Positions 44,573 to 52,553 of a stretch of DNA of 64,000 nucleotides are shown here, piece after piece. The notes beneath the pieces were generated by a model, which saw only the letters and a list, made by a program, of their open reading frames with translations, was not told the DNA's origin and made no database searches. Position numbers and translations under genes: made by a program. The stretch comes from Bacteroidales bacterium. Its GTDB lineage: Bacteria; Bacteroidota; Bacteroidia; Bacteroidales; GCA-2748055. The DNA is taken from NCBI GenBank assembly GCA_029210725.1, contig JARGFM010000003.1, positions 1 to 64,000 on the forward strand. The letters are read 5' to 3'. The number at the start of each line of letters is the position of its first letter. Positions within the stretch are counted from its first letter, which is position 1.

Positions 44573-45397
44573 ATGGCAGATTACGCGCATATAACACCAA
44601 TTGTACTGAAATGGGCTCGAGAGTCCGCGCGAATTAGTATTGAATCTGCTGCCTCGAAGGTTTCTGTATCACCTGAGAGATACAAGGATTTGCTATTTCG
44701 AACGATTATGCACCATTTATTTTCATTAACTCAAAAGATTGGGGCGCAGCACAGTTATTCACTTTAGTACACGAGTTAGCCCATATCTGGATTGCTCAAT
44801 CAGGAATCTCAAATGATATTGAATTACGCGAGCGCATTTCCCGTAGCTCTGCTGCGGGGTAAGCGAGCACATTTAAAATAAACAATTAATCGATGATTCC
44901 TCGCAGCTTGCTGCGAGGAGAATCAATCTATCAAGAACCTTATAGGCGAAAATCATCCGGTTGAAGCGTTTTGCATTGAAGTTGCTGCAAACGCACTGAT
45001 TCCGTTAAAATACATTTCGGAACTTAGAAAACATATAACTACACCTGAGATAGTATATCAATACTCACGCAAGTTGGGAATAAGCTCGTATGCATTTATA
45101 ATCAGGGCATTGAAGTTGAATCTTATTACGATTAATGAGTACACATCATTTAAAGCACAAGCAGAAGCAGGCTTTCAAGAATACCTGATAAAAGAGAAAG
45201 AAAAAAAGGCAAAGCAGAAGGAAAAAGATGGAGGGCCGAGCCCGTATTTACTGAGGTTGAATAAAAATGGCAGACTATTTACTCAAATTGTACTTGATGC
45301 TTATAAGGGTGGATTTGTTGAACCAAATATTGCAAGCTACCTACTTAATACGCCAACCAACAAATTTCCTAAACTGGAAGCTCAACTTTACAAATGA
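44573..45397 (+). pseudogene. Disrupted XRE-ImmA/IrrE-family metallopeptidase gene
   Basis: Three out-of-frame pieces reconstruct one protein. Piece 1 (from 44573) has the N-terminus ITPIVLKWARESARISIESA then ASKVSVSPERYKDL, the start of the HTH-ImmA fusion; the rest of the HTH and linker is missing. Piece 2 (about 44703-44840), in another frame, reads NDYAPFIFINSKDWGAAQLF then TLVHELAHIWIAQSG and holds the HExxH zinc motif. Piece 3 (about 44932-45397) reads NHPVEAFCIEVAANALIP and runs to the C-terminus. A palindromic insert (44840-44924) separates pieces 2 and 3. Such proteins pair with DUF4411, whose remnant follows with an overlapping start. The deletion and the insert together make it non-functional. 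Confidence 0.85.
44840..44924. repeat. REP-like palindromic element inserted in the ImmA gene
   Basis: It contains two palindromes: CCCGTAGC/GCTGCGGG (44840-44858, loop TCT, one mismatch) and GATTCCTCGCAGC...GCTGCGAGGAGAATC (44895-44924, nearly perfect). They are joined by an AT-rich linker with TAA stops. Both palindromes share the CGCAGC/GCTGCG core. This resembles the paired REP/BIME-type elements mobilised by IS200/IS605-like TnpA-REP transposases in Bacteroidota. No other clear copy was noticed in the window. Confidence 0.65.
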
Positions 45398-45634
45398 TCT
45401 TTTCTGAAAAGAGATTCTGCCTTGATACAAATGTTCTAATACAGCCCTGGCAAAAGTACTATTCCCCAATACTCTGCCCTGACTATTGGGAAATACTCAA
45501 TCAGCAAGGTTACAGCCATGAATTCTAATCGAATAAAGATACCCAACGTTTGTGACAATATGGGGGTGCCATGGATGAACGATTTTCAATTAGTAAAAGA
45601 ATTGAATATTAGGTTTTCATGTGTTATAAAATGA
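45394..45634 (+). pseudogene. Internally deleted DUF4411 (PIN-like) gene
   Basis: The ATG at 45394 overlaps the ImmA stop (ATGA-type junction). The first piece, to the TAA at 45526-45528, reads EKRFCLDTNVLIQPWQKYYS followed by PILCPDYWEILNQQGY. This is the DUF4411 N-terminus with the PIN-type acidic C-L-D-T-N-V motif. A second piece, one frame over (45527-45634), reads IKIPNVCDNMGVPWMNDFQL then VKELNIRF, resembling the family C-terminus. The central two thirds (the other PIN acidic residues) are gone. DUF4411 proteins are predicted ribonuclease toxins paired with ImmA-type partners; here both partners are dead. Confidence 0.75.
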
Positions 45635-45761
45635 AAATCAATAGTCAACGCAAGTTTCCAATTTTGCCAAACGATATACGATATTTATAAAGCCTGACCG
45701 TAGAATCACTAAAGCCGACCGTGTTGCAAGACCGATAGTTTTGTCAGGTTGAAAGACTCAT

Positions 45762-45977
45762 TCACTCCTCTCTCTTCTTCTTTTTAAACAGCCTGGAGGT
45801 GAACAGCATAAAGGCTCCGAAGGCCAGCATCACCCCTCCGGAGAGGAGATTAATATTGTAGCCGAGCGAGGGTTCGTACATTTCAGTGTCGCCCGAGGTG
45901 ACCAGGCCCAGGATGAGTAAAATCAGTCCCAGAATACTGAACATTAGTCCGATAGGTATTTTTATATCAAGTCCCAT
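45762..45977 (-). CDS. Small two-span membrane protein beside the SSS symporter
   Basis: 71 residues from the ATG at 45977; an upstream in-frame ATG would overlap the symporter stop. Two hydrophobic helices, about 7-28 (IPIGLMFSILGLILLILGLV) and 43-60 (LLSGGVMLAFGAFMLFTSRL), are joined by a short polar loop, with a lysine-rich cytoplasmic tail (FKKKKREE). I do not recognise a named family. It lies 19 bases downstream of the sodium symporter gene on the same strand, so it is likely co-expressed and may be an accessory subunit of that transporter. Confidence 0.7.
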   Translation of the reverse strand: MGLDIKIPIGLMFSILGLILLILGLVTSGDTEMYEPSLGYNINLLSGGVMLAFGAFMLFTSRLFKKKKREE

Positions 45978-45996
45978 TGTATATCGTTTTTCTAGT

Positions 45997-47712
45997 TTAC
46001 CAGACAATAATGGAAAGGATGATGAAGATCACGCCCACGACGACGGCCAGTACTTCAGGCTTTTGGTACCAGTGTTTTGAGTCGTCCTGTACCCTGGGGG
46101 TCAGTGAGTAGACCAGGCCTTTGAGTTCATCGTCGGTTTTCAGCTTTTTGGTCAGCAGGGTGATCACAAGCGTGAGCAGCAGTGCTGCGGAGAAGGCGTA
46201 GACCGCCGTCCAGTAGTTCTGCGCCATCTCACTGCCGTAGGTATGAACCCATCCGAAATATCCGCCTTTGACACCTGCTGCGGCACCTGCCGGAAGGGTT
46301 AATCCGTGGTGGATGGCCGCTGCAATGGTTCCGCCGATCAGACCCCAGAAAGCAGCATGTCCCGTGGTGCGTTTCCAGAACATACCCAGCAGGAAGGCTG
46401 CAAAGAGCGGGGCATTGACAAAGGCGAAGATCAGCTGAAGGAAATCCATCACATTATTGAAGGATCTGGCCACATAAGCCGTAATGATACTGACCAGTAC
46501 CCCTACAACAGTGGTCCATTTCCCCACTTTCAGGTAGTGTGTATCACTCTTCCCGGGCTGGATATAGCTCTGGTAGATATCATAGGTAAATACCGTATTA
46601 AAAGCCGACACGTTTCCGGCCATACCCGACATAAAGGAGGCCATCAGGGCGGTTATTCCAAGTCCCAGCACCCCCATGGGCATATATCTCATCAGCAGCA
46701 CCGGGATTACTTTGTCGAAATCCTGTACCGAGGTACCCGCTTTCAAAGGGATTTCCAGCTCTCCCATATTGGACAGCGCCAGGGCGATCATTCCCGGGAC
46801 CACCACCAGCAGGGGCAGGAACATCTTGGGCAGGGCGCCGATAAGGGGAGTCTTGCGTGCGGCCGACATGGATCCTGCGGCCATCCCGCGCTGGACCACC
46901 AGGAAGTTGGTGCACCAGTAGCCGAAGCTCAGCACGAATCCGAGGCCAAAGAATACTCCGAACCAGTTAACACCCATTGGATTGTCTGTACTCCCGGTAT
47001 ACTTCCAGGAATGCAACATATCGGCGGGCAAATTGGCCTGAATGCCCTCCCATCCTCCGATTTCCTTCAAACCCACAAAGACCAGCGGGGCAAAGCCGAT
47101 AACGATCAGGAAGAACTGCAACACCTCGTTGTAGATCGCCGAGGTCAGTCCGCCCAGAACCATATATACCAGTACGATAAACGCCGAAATAAGGAGATAG
47201 ACATCAAATTCCCCGATCTGGAAGCCCAGGAAATTCCAGTCGATCTGCAGGGGCATAACTACCTGTGCCAGCAGTGCCAGGGCATACATGGATATACCGG
47301 ACGAGAAGACAGTCATAATGGCAAAAGCAAAGGCATTGAAGCCCCTGGTTTTCTCATCGAAACGGAGCTTCAGGTATTCCGGCACCGAGCGGGCCTTGGA
47401 TCCGTAATAGAAGGGCATCATAAAAATGGCCAGGAAGATCATGGCCGGAATCGCACCGATCAGGAAATGATGGATAATTATCATGCCGTATTTGGCGCCG
47501 GAGGCTGCCATGCCGATCATTTCGAGGGCTCCCAGATTGGCCGAAATAAAGGCCAGCCCGGTGACCCATGCCGGAAGCGACCGGCCCGCTTCCAGGAAGG
47601 CCTTTGAATCTTTCATGTAGCGTTTCAGAGCCCAGCCTATTCCCAGTACAAAGATGAAATAGATCAGGATAATGGTCCAGTCGATCGTACCCAGCGAAAA
47701 TGTTGTTTGCAT
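45997..47712 (-). CDS. Sodium:solute symporter (SSS/SGLT family)
   Basis: 571 residues with about 14 membrane segments, in the SGLT-type branch of the SSS family. It opens with TIDWTIILIYFIFVLGIGWA and has the conserved sodium-site region SANLGALEMIGMAASGAKYG near 53 and ALMASFMSGMAGNVSAFNTVF near 360. The C-terminal part includes GMFWKRTTGHAAFWG near 448. Substrates of this branch are sugars, inositol or related compounds. It is divergent from the arabinose-locus symporter, sharing a 154-base spacer with a candidate AraR operator, which makes a pentose or other plant-sugar substrate plausible. Confidence 0.92.
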   Translation of the reverse strand: MQTTFSLGTIDWTIILIYFIFVLGIGWALKRYMKDSKAFLEAGRSLPAWVTGLAFISANLGALEMIGMAASGAKYGMIIIHHFLIGAIPAMIFLAIFMMPFYYGSKARSVPEYLKLRFDEKTRGFNAFAFAIMTVFSSGISMYALALLAQVVMPLQIDWNFLGFQIGEFDVYLLISAFIVLVYMVLGGLTSAIYNEVLQFFLIVIGFAPLVFVGLKEIGGWEGIQANLPADMLHSWKYTGSTDNPMGVNWFGVFFGLGFVLSFGYWCTNFLVVQRGMAAGSMSAARKTPLIGALPKMFLPLLVVVPGMIALALSNMGELEIPLKAGTSVQDFDKVIPVLLMRYMPMGVLGLGITALMASFMSGMAGNVSAFNTVFTYDIYQSYIQPGKSDTHYLKVGKWTTVVGVLVSIITAYVARSFNNVMDFLQLIFAFVNAPLFAAFLLGMFWKRTTGHAAFWGLIGGTIAAAIHHGLTLPAGAAAGVKGGYFGWVHTYGSEMAQNYWTAVYAFSAALLLTLVITLLTKKLKTDDELKGLVYSLTPRVQDDSKHWYQKPEVLAVVVGVIFIILSIIVW

Positions 47713-47812
47713 TTGAGGCGGATTAGTTAGCTTTCAATTATAAGCAAAAAACAGAAACAAAGAATTCAGGATTCATTCTAAATTATTCTATTTCCTTGAA
47801 TTTTCCTGATGC

Positions 47813-47861
47813 AAGTGTTAGATTCACACTTAAAAGTATAAAAATTTTTAAACATACACTT
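47813..47861. promoter_or_regulatory. Candidate AraR operator(s) between the divergent symporters
   Basis: AAGTGT (47813-47818) and ACACTT (47826-47831) form a perfect inverted repeat with a 7-base spacer. A further ACACTT at 47856-47861 lies exactly 30 bases (three helical turns) downstream, just before the araT-type start codon, with an AAGTAT partial partner at 47834-47839. The spacer serves two divergent sugar transporter genes and the downstream ara genes. The assignment to the NUDIX-type regulator is inference. Confidence 0.5.
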
Positions 47862-47866
47862 TTACC

Positions 47867-49564
47867 ATGGCCCAACTTGACTGGATTATTCTCGGACTCT
47901 TCTGCCTGGCGCTGATAGGAGTCATTTTATGGGTACTCAGACAAAAAGACAAGGACACTTCCGATTACTTCCTGGCAGGGCGGGATGCCACCTGGATCGC
48001 CATCGGCGCCTCCATCTTTGCTTCCAACATTGGTTCCGAGCATCTGGTGGGACTGGCAGGCACCGGGGCCACCAGCGGGATGGCCTTTGCGCACTGGGAG
48101 ATGCATGGCTGGATGATCCTGATCCTGGGATGGCTCTTTGTCCCCTTTTACGCCCGGAGCGGCGTCTTTACCATGCCCGAGTTCCTGGAACGCCGCTACA
48201 ATTCCAGGTCCCGGTCTTTCCTTTCCATTATCTCGCTGGTAAGTTATGTGCTGACCAAAGTGGCGGTTACGGTTTATGCCGGCGGGGTGGTTTTCAAGGA
48301 TGTATTTAATATTGAGTATGTGACTATGTTCAATCAGCAGGTTGATTTTTTCTGGGTCAGTGCGATTGGACTGGTGGTATTAACCGGCCTTTATACGGTG
48401 TTTGGCGGAATGAAGGCGGTGTTGTACACCTCGGTGCTTCAGACCCCCATCCTGCTGACCGGGTCCGTGGCCATTGTTGTCATTGGCTTAACTCAGCTGG
48501 GGGGATGGGGCAACCTGATGGAGATCATCCGGGCTACGGATGTAACTTATCTGAACGATGCCGGAGAGGTGATCTACCAATCCGGCACTGACAGCATGGC
48601 CAATCTGATGCGCTCTCCCAAAGATCCGGAGTATCCATGGACCGGGGTAATCCTCGGTTCGGCCATTATCGGGTTCTGGTACTGGTGCACCGACCAGTTT
48701 ATCGTGCAGAGGGTGCTTTCGGGCCGTGACCAGAAGCAGAGCCGCCGGGGAACCATCTTTGGCGCTTATCTGAAACTGACCCCCGTGTTCCTTTTCCTTA
48801 TTCCGGGAATGATCGCTTTTGCACTGAAGCAGCAGGGTGCCCTGGATTTTGCCACCAACGATGCGGCCTTCTCCACACTGGTAAAAGAGCTCTTGCCCAA
48901 AGGGTTCACAGGAATCGTTGTGGGTGGGATCCTGGCTGCCCTGATGAGCTCCCTGGCCTCCCTGTTTAACTCTTCATCGATGCTTTTCACGGTGGATTTT
49001 TATAAAAAGATTAAACCGGAGGCCAGCGAAAAACACTACGTGATGGTCGGCCGGCTGGCTACCGTGGTGATTGTTGTCCTGGGAATTCTCTGGATCCCGG
49101 TAATGAAAGGCATCGGAAAGGTCCTCTACGAATACCTGCAGGACGTACAGTCGCTGCTGGCTCCCGGCATTGCCGCGGTCTTTCTGCTGGGGGTTCTTTC
49201 CAAAAGAACCACCCCTGCGGCCGGTTTTGCCGGATTGGTGGTGGGCTTTGTGCTGGGGATGCTGCGCCTGGGCCTGAGCATCTATTTTGGTGATACGGTC
49301 TCAGACGGATTTATCTATGAACTGATCGTGGCACCCAACTGGCTGCATTATGAGATTTTCCTCTTTGCCCTGGTCATTCTGCTGATGATCCTGATCAGCT
49401 TCTTTACCGAACCCAAAGATCCTTCTACGATAACTGGTCTCTATTTTGGATCGGCCACCCCGGAGCAGCGCGCCATCACCAGGGCCAGCTGGACCAGGTG
49501 GGATGTGATCAATTCGGCGATTATCATCTCCATTATAATTGCTTTCTATATTTATTTTTGGTAA
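47867..49564 (+). CDS. Sodium:sugar symporter, probable L-arabinose transporter
   Basis: 565 residues with about 14 membrane helices, of the SGLT/vSGLT type. Markers are DYFLAGRDATWIAIGASIFA then SNIGSEHLVGLAGTGATSG near 35-60 (first sodium and sugar region), RNARS-like RRYNSRSRSFLSI near 105, and GGILAALMSSLASLFNSSSM near 353-372 with the conserved serines of the sodium site. It is the first gene of the run symporter-regulator-araA-araD-araB, so L-arabinose is the most likely substrate. Substrate identity is from context only. Confidence 0.9.
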   Translation: MAQLDWIILGLFCLALIGVILWVLRQKDKDTSDYFLAGRDATWIAIGASIFASNIGSEHLVGLAGTGATSGMAFAHWEMHGWMILILGWLFVPFYARSGVFTMPEFLERRYNSRSRSFLSIISLVSYVLTKVAVTVYAGGVVFKDVFNIEYVTMFNQQVDFFWVSAIGLVVLTGLYTVFGGMKAVLYTSVLQTPILLTGSVAIVVIGLTQLGGWGNLMEIIRATDVTYLNDAGEVIYQSGTDSMANLMRSPKDPEYPWTGVILGSAIIGFWYWCTDQFIVQRVLSGRDQKQSRRGTIFGAYLKLTPVFLFLIPGMIAFALKQQGALDFATNDAAFSTLVKELLPKGFTGIVVGGILAALMSSLASLFNSSSMLFTVDFYKKIKPEASEKHYVMVGRLATVVIVVLGILWIPVMKGIGKVLYEYLQDVQSLLAPGIAAVFLLGVLSKRTTPAAGFAGLVVGFVLGMLRLGLSIYFGDTVSDGFIYELIVAPNWLHYEIFLFALVILLMILISFFTEPKDPSTITGLYFGSATPEQRAITRASWTRWDVINSAIIISIIIAFYIYFW

Positions 49565-49579
49565 AGAGAGTATCAATTG

Positions 49580-50278
49580 ATGAGCCCGGGAAAACAATAT
49601 TATAGCGAGCATCCCACCTTTCATGTGGCGGTGGACAGTATCATTTTTGGTTTTGACCAGGGTGAGCTGAAACTATTGATTCATAGGAGACAATTTGAAC
49701 CGGCCATGGGAGAGTGGTCGCTGTTCGGCGGCTTTGTGCAGGAGGGAGAAAGCCTGGACAGGGCGGCCGGCCGCATACTCTACGAACTGACCGGTCTGCG
49801 GGATATTTATATGGAGGAGCTACAGGCATACGGCGAAGTGGACAGGGATCCGGCCGGCCGGGTGATCTCGGTAGCCTATTATGCCCTGATCCCCGCCAGG
49901 GAGTATACGGAGGCTGGTAACAGCAATTCCGGGGCCACCTGGGTGAGTTTGAAGAATCTGCCTCCATTGATCATGGACCATAAGCTGATGGTGGAAAAGG
50001 GGCTCCGGCGGCTGAAGCGAAGGGCCACCTCGCAGCCCATTGGATTTGAACTGCTGCCCGGCGAATTCACCATGCCCCAGCTTCAGGCCCTCTATGAGGC
50101 GATCTATCAGACCGGACTGGATAAGCGTAACTTCCGGAAAAAGATTCTGGCCATGGATGTGCTTATCAAACTGGACCAGAAGGACAAAAGCAGTTCCAGG
50201 AAGGGGGCCTTTCTCTACCGCTTTGATCAGAATAAATACCAGAAACTGGTGGAGGGAGGATATAATTTCACTATCTGA
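49580..50278 (+). CDS. araR: NUDIX-fold transcription regulator, probable AraR
   Basis: 232 residues from ATG 49580. The N-terminal NUDIX domain (about 10-145) has LKLLIHRRQFEPAMGEWSLF then GGFVQEGESLDRAAGRILYE. The NUDIX box is degenerate: the REUxEE core reads RILYEL, so hydrolase activity is unlikely. The C-terminal winged helix (about 155-232) has FTMPQLQALYEAIYQTGLDK then RNFRKKILAMDVL. This is the NrtR-like architecture used by the Bacteroides thetaiotaomicron arabinose regulator AraR (established). Its place between the symporter and araA supports the same role. It begins 15 bases after the symporter stop. Confidence 0.85.
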   Translation: MSPGKQYYSEHPTFHVAVDSIIFGFDQGELKLLIHRRQFEPAMGEWSLFGGFVQEGESLDRAAGRILYELTGLRDIYMEELQAYGEVDRDPAGRVISVAYYALIPAREYTEAGNSNSGATWVSLKNLPPLIMDHKLMVEKGLRRLKRRATSQPIGFELLPGEFTMPQLQALYEAIYQTGLDKRNFRKKILAMDVLIKLDQKDKSSSRKGAFLYRFDQNKYQKLVEGGYNFTI

Positions 50279-50332
50279 GATCCGGGAGACGGGTCAACAG
50301 CTAATTCGGAAAACAGCTAAAATTTGTACGAC

Positions 50333-51841
50333 ATGGTAAAGGATTTAAACACACTGGAGGCCTGGTTTGTAACAGGAAGTCAGCATCTCTACGGCGAGGA
50401 AACCCTGAAACAGGTGGATCGTGACTCCAGGGAGATTGCATCGGCGCTGGACCGCAGTCCTGAGATCCCGGTAAGAATCGTATTTAAACCTGTTCTCACC
50501 ACGGTGGAGTCCATCCTGGCTCTTTGCAGGGAGGCCAGTCACACGGAAAACTGCATCGGTCTGCTTACCTGGATGCATACCTTTTCTCCGGCCAGGATGT
50601 GGATCGGGGGACTGAAAGCTTTGTCGAAACCCTTTATGCACCTGCATACCCAGTATAACAGGGATATTCCCTGGGACTCCATGGACATGGATTTTATGAA
50701 CCTGAACCAGAGCGCCCACGGAGGCAGGGAGTTTGGATTTATAGGCTCCCGGCTGCGAATCGATCGCAAAGTGGTGGTGGGCCACTGGTCGACCCGGGAG
50801 GTGCAGCGAAAAACCGGGGTCTGGCTCAGAGCGGCTGCTGCATGGTTTGACTGGCAGGGAGGCAAAGTAGCCCGTTTCGGTGATAATATGCGGGAGGTGG
50901 CTGTGACCGAAGGGAACAAGGTATCGGCCCAGATCCAGTTTGGCTACAGTGTCGCCGGCTATGGAGTGGGCGACCTGGCCGACAGGGTGAAAAAGGTCAG
51001 TGATAAAGAAATAAGCGATCTGCTTCTTGTTTATGAAGAGGAGTATCTAATTCCCGGCGAGGCGGCTGAAGGGGGAGGCCTGAGGGATGCCCTGAAAGAG
51101 GCTGCCCGCATAGAATTGGGCATGCGAAACTTCCTGGAGGATGGCGGATTTTCGGCTTTTACGACCACTTTTGAAGATCTGCACGGACTGTCGCAGTTGC
51201 CCGGACTGGCGGTTCAGCGCCTGATGACCGATGGCTACGGATTTGGAGCCGAAGGCGACTGGAAGACCGCGGCCCTGGTAAGGGCCATGAAAGTGATGGC
51301 TCTCGGCCTGCCGGGAGGAACTTCCTTTATGGAAGATTATACCTATCACCTGCACCCGGATGGGATGAAGGTCCTGGGAGCCCATATGCTGGAAGTCTGT
51401 CCCTCCATCTCCAAAGGGAAGGCAGCTCTGGAGGTTCATCCCCTGGGAATCGGGGGAAAGGCCGATCCCGCCCGCCTGGTCTTTGACGTGGCCTCGGGAC
51501 CCGGTGTGAATGCTTCCCTGATGGATATGGGGAACCGGTTCAGGATGCTGGTGAATCCCTGTGAGGTGGTACCGGCCGATGCTCCTCTGCCCAGGCTGCC
51601 GGTGGCCAGGGTGGTCTGGCAACCGGCTCCCAGTCTGGAGGTGGCTGCCGGCGCCTGGATCCTGGCAGGCGGGGCGCACCATACCGGATTCAGCATGGCT
51701 GTGACAGCGGAGCACCTGGAAGACTTTTCAGAGATGGCCGGGATCGAGTATCTGCTTATTGACCAGGATACAAAAATCTCATCCTTCAAAAAGGAACTCC
51801 GATGGAACGAGCTCTATTATCACCTGGCAAAAGGAATATAA
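50333..51841 (+). CDS. araA: L-arabinose isomerase
   Basis: 502 residues from ATG 50333, normal length for AraA (about 500). It converts L-arabinose to L-ribulose in the cytoplasm, using manganese. The N-terminus [18 protein letters not shown] is diagnostic. [20 protein letters not shown] near 80, [20 protein letters not shown] near 103, and the metal-ligand region [20 protein letters not shown] near 278 are present, with [14 protein letters not shown] near 330. It lies 54 bases after the regulator gene and overlaps nothing; araD starts 1 base after its stop. Confidence 0.97.
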   Translation: MVKDLNTLEAWFVTGSQHLYGEETLKQVDRDSREIASALDRSPEIPVRIVFKPVLTTVESILALCREASHTENCIGLLTWMHTFSPARMWIGGLKALSKPFMHLHTQYNRDIPWDSMDMDFMNLNQSAHGGREFGFIGSRLRIDRKVVVGHWSTREVQRKTGVWLRAAAAWFDWQGGKVARFGDNMREVAVTEGNKVSAQIQFGYSVAGYGVGDLADRVKKVSDKEISDLLLVYEEEYLIPGEAAEGGGLRDALKEAARIELGMRNFLEDGGFSAFTTTFEDLHGLSQLPGLAVQRLMTDGYGFGAEGDWKTAALVRAMKVMALGLPGGTSFMEDYTYHLHPDGMKVLGAHMLEVCPSISKGKAALEVHPLGIGGKADPARLVFDVASGPGVNASLMDMGNRFRMLVNPCEVVPADAPLPRLPVARVVWQPAPSLEVAAGAWILAGGAHHTGFSMAVTAEHLEDFSEMAGIEYLLIDQDTKISSFKKELRWNELYYHLAKGI

Positions 51842-51842
51842 T

Positions 51843-52541
51843 ATGTTAGAGAAACTGAAACAACAGGTGCTGGAGGCCAACCTGGCACTGGTCGCTCACC
51901 GCCTGGTGGTGTTTACCTGGGGAAATGCCAGCGGGCGCGATCCCGGTACCGGAAATGTGGTGATTAAGCCATCGGGCCTTCCCTACGATCAGATGAAGGC
52001 CGAACAAATGGTGGTCCTGGCTCCGGACGGCAAACAGCTGGAGGGAGAAATGAAACCTTCCTCGGATGCGCCGACTCACCTGGAGCTATACCGGGAGTTC
52101 CCGGGTATCGGAGGGGTGGTACATACCCATTCCCCGTGGGCAAGCTCCTGGGCTCAGGCGGGGAAGCCGATCCCGGTATACGGCACCACTCATGCCGACT
52201 GTTTTTACGGGCCTGTTCCCTGCACCCGTGCGCTGCGGCGGGAGGAGGTGGAAAGCGATTATGAACGCAATACCGGCAGGGTCATCGTGGAGGCCTTTCA
52301 GCAACTGGATCGGATCAGTATGCCCGGAGTGCTGGTACACGGCCACGGCCCTTTTACCTGGGGTTCAGATGCCATGAAGGCCGCTGAGCATGCAGCGATC
52401 CTGGAGGAGGTGGCCAAAATGGCCTTCCGCACGGAGCTGCTGGGAAATCAGAGACCCCTGGAACAGTATCTCCTCGATAAGCACTACCAAAGGAAGCACG
52501 GAAAGGGGGCCTACTACGGCCAGGATAATAAAAAACCTTAA
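51843..52541 (+). CDS. araD: L-ribulose-5-phosphate 4-epimerase
   Basis: 232 residues from ATG 51843; codons upstream in frame belong to araA and are not part of the protein. It is a class II aldolase-fold epimerase. GNASGRDPGTGNVVIKPSG near 32-50 binds phosphate. The zinc histidines are in VVHTHSPWASSWAQ near 94 and in the GVLVHGHGPFTWG segment near 165; YGTTHADCFYGPVPC lies between. It yields D-xylulose-5-phosphate for the pentose phosphate pathway. araB begins 12 bases downstream. Confidence 0.97.
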   Translation: MLEKLKQQVLEANLALVAHRLVVFTWGNASGRDPGTGNVVIKPSGLPYDQMKAEQMVVLAPDGKQLEGEMKPSSDAPTHLELYREFPGIGGVVHTHSPWASSWAQAGKPIPVYGTTHADCFYGPVPCTRALRREEVESDYERNTGRVIVEAFQQLDRISMPGVLVHGHGPFTWGSDAMKAAEHAAILEEVAKMAFRTELLGNQRPLEQYLLDKHYQRKHGKGAYYGQDNKKP

Positions 52542-52553
52542 ATATCTGATCTG

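Noticed and set aside
46306-47607. 433-codon open frame on the plus strand opposite the SSS symporter
   Set aside because: It is rich in His, Gln and Gly as expected for the complement of a membrane-protein gene with strong codon bias. The minus-strand symporter is unmistakable.
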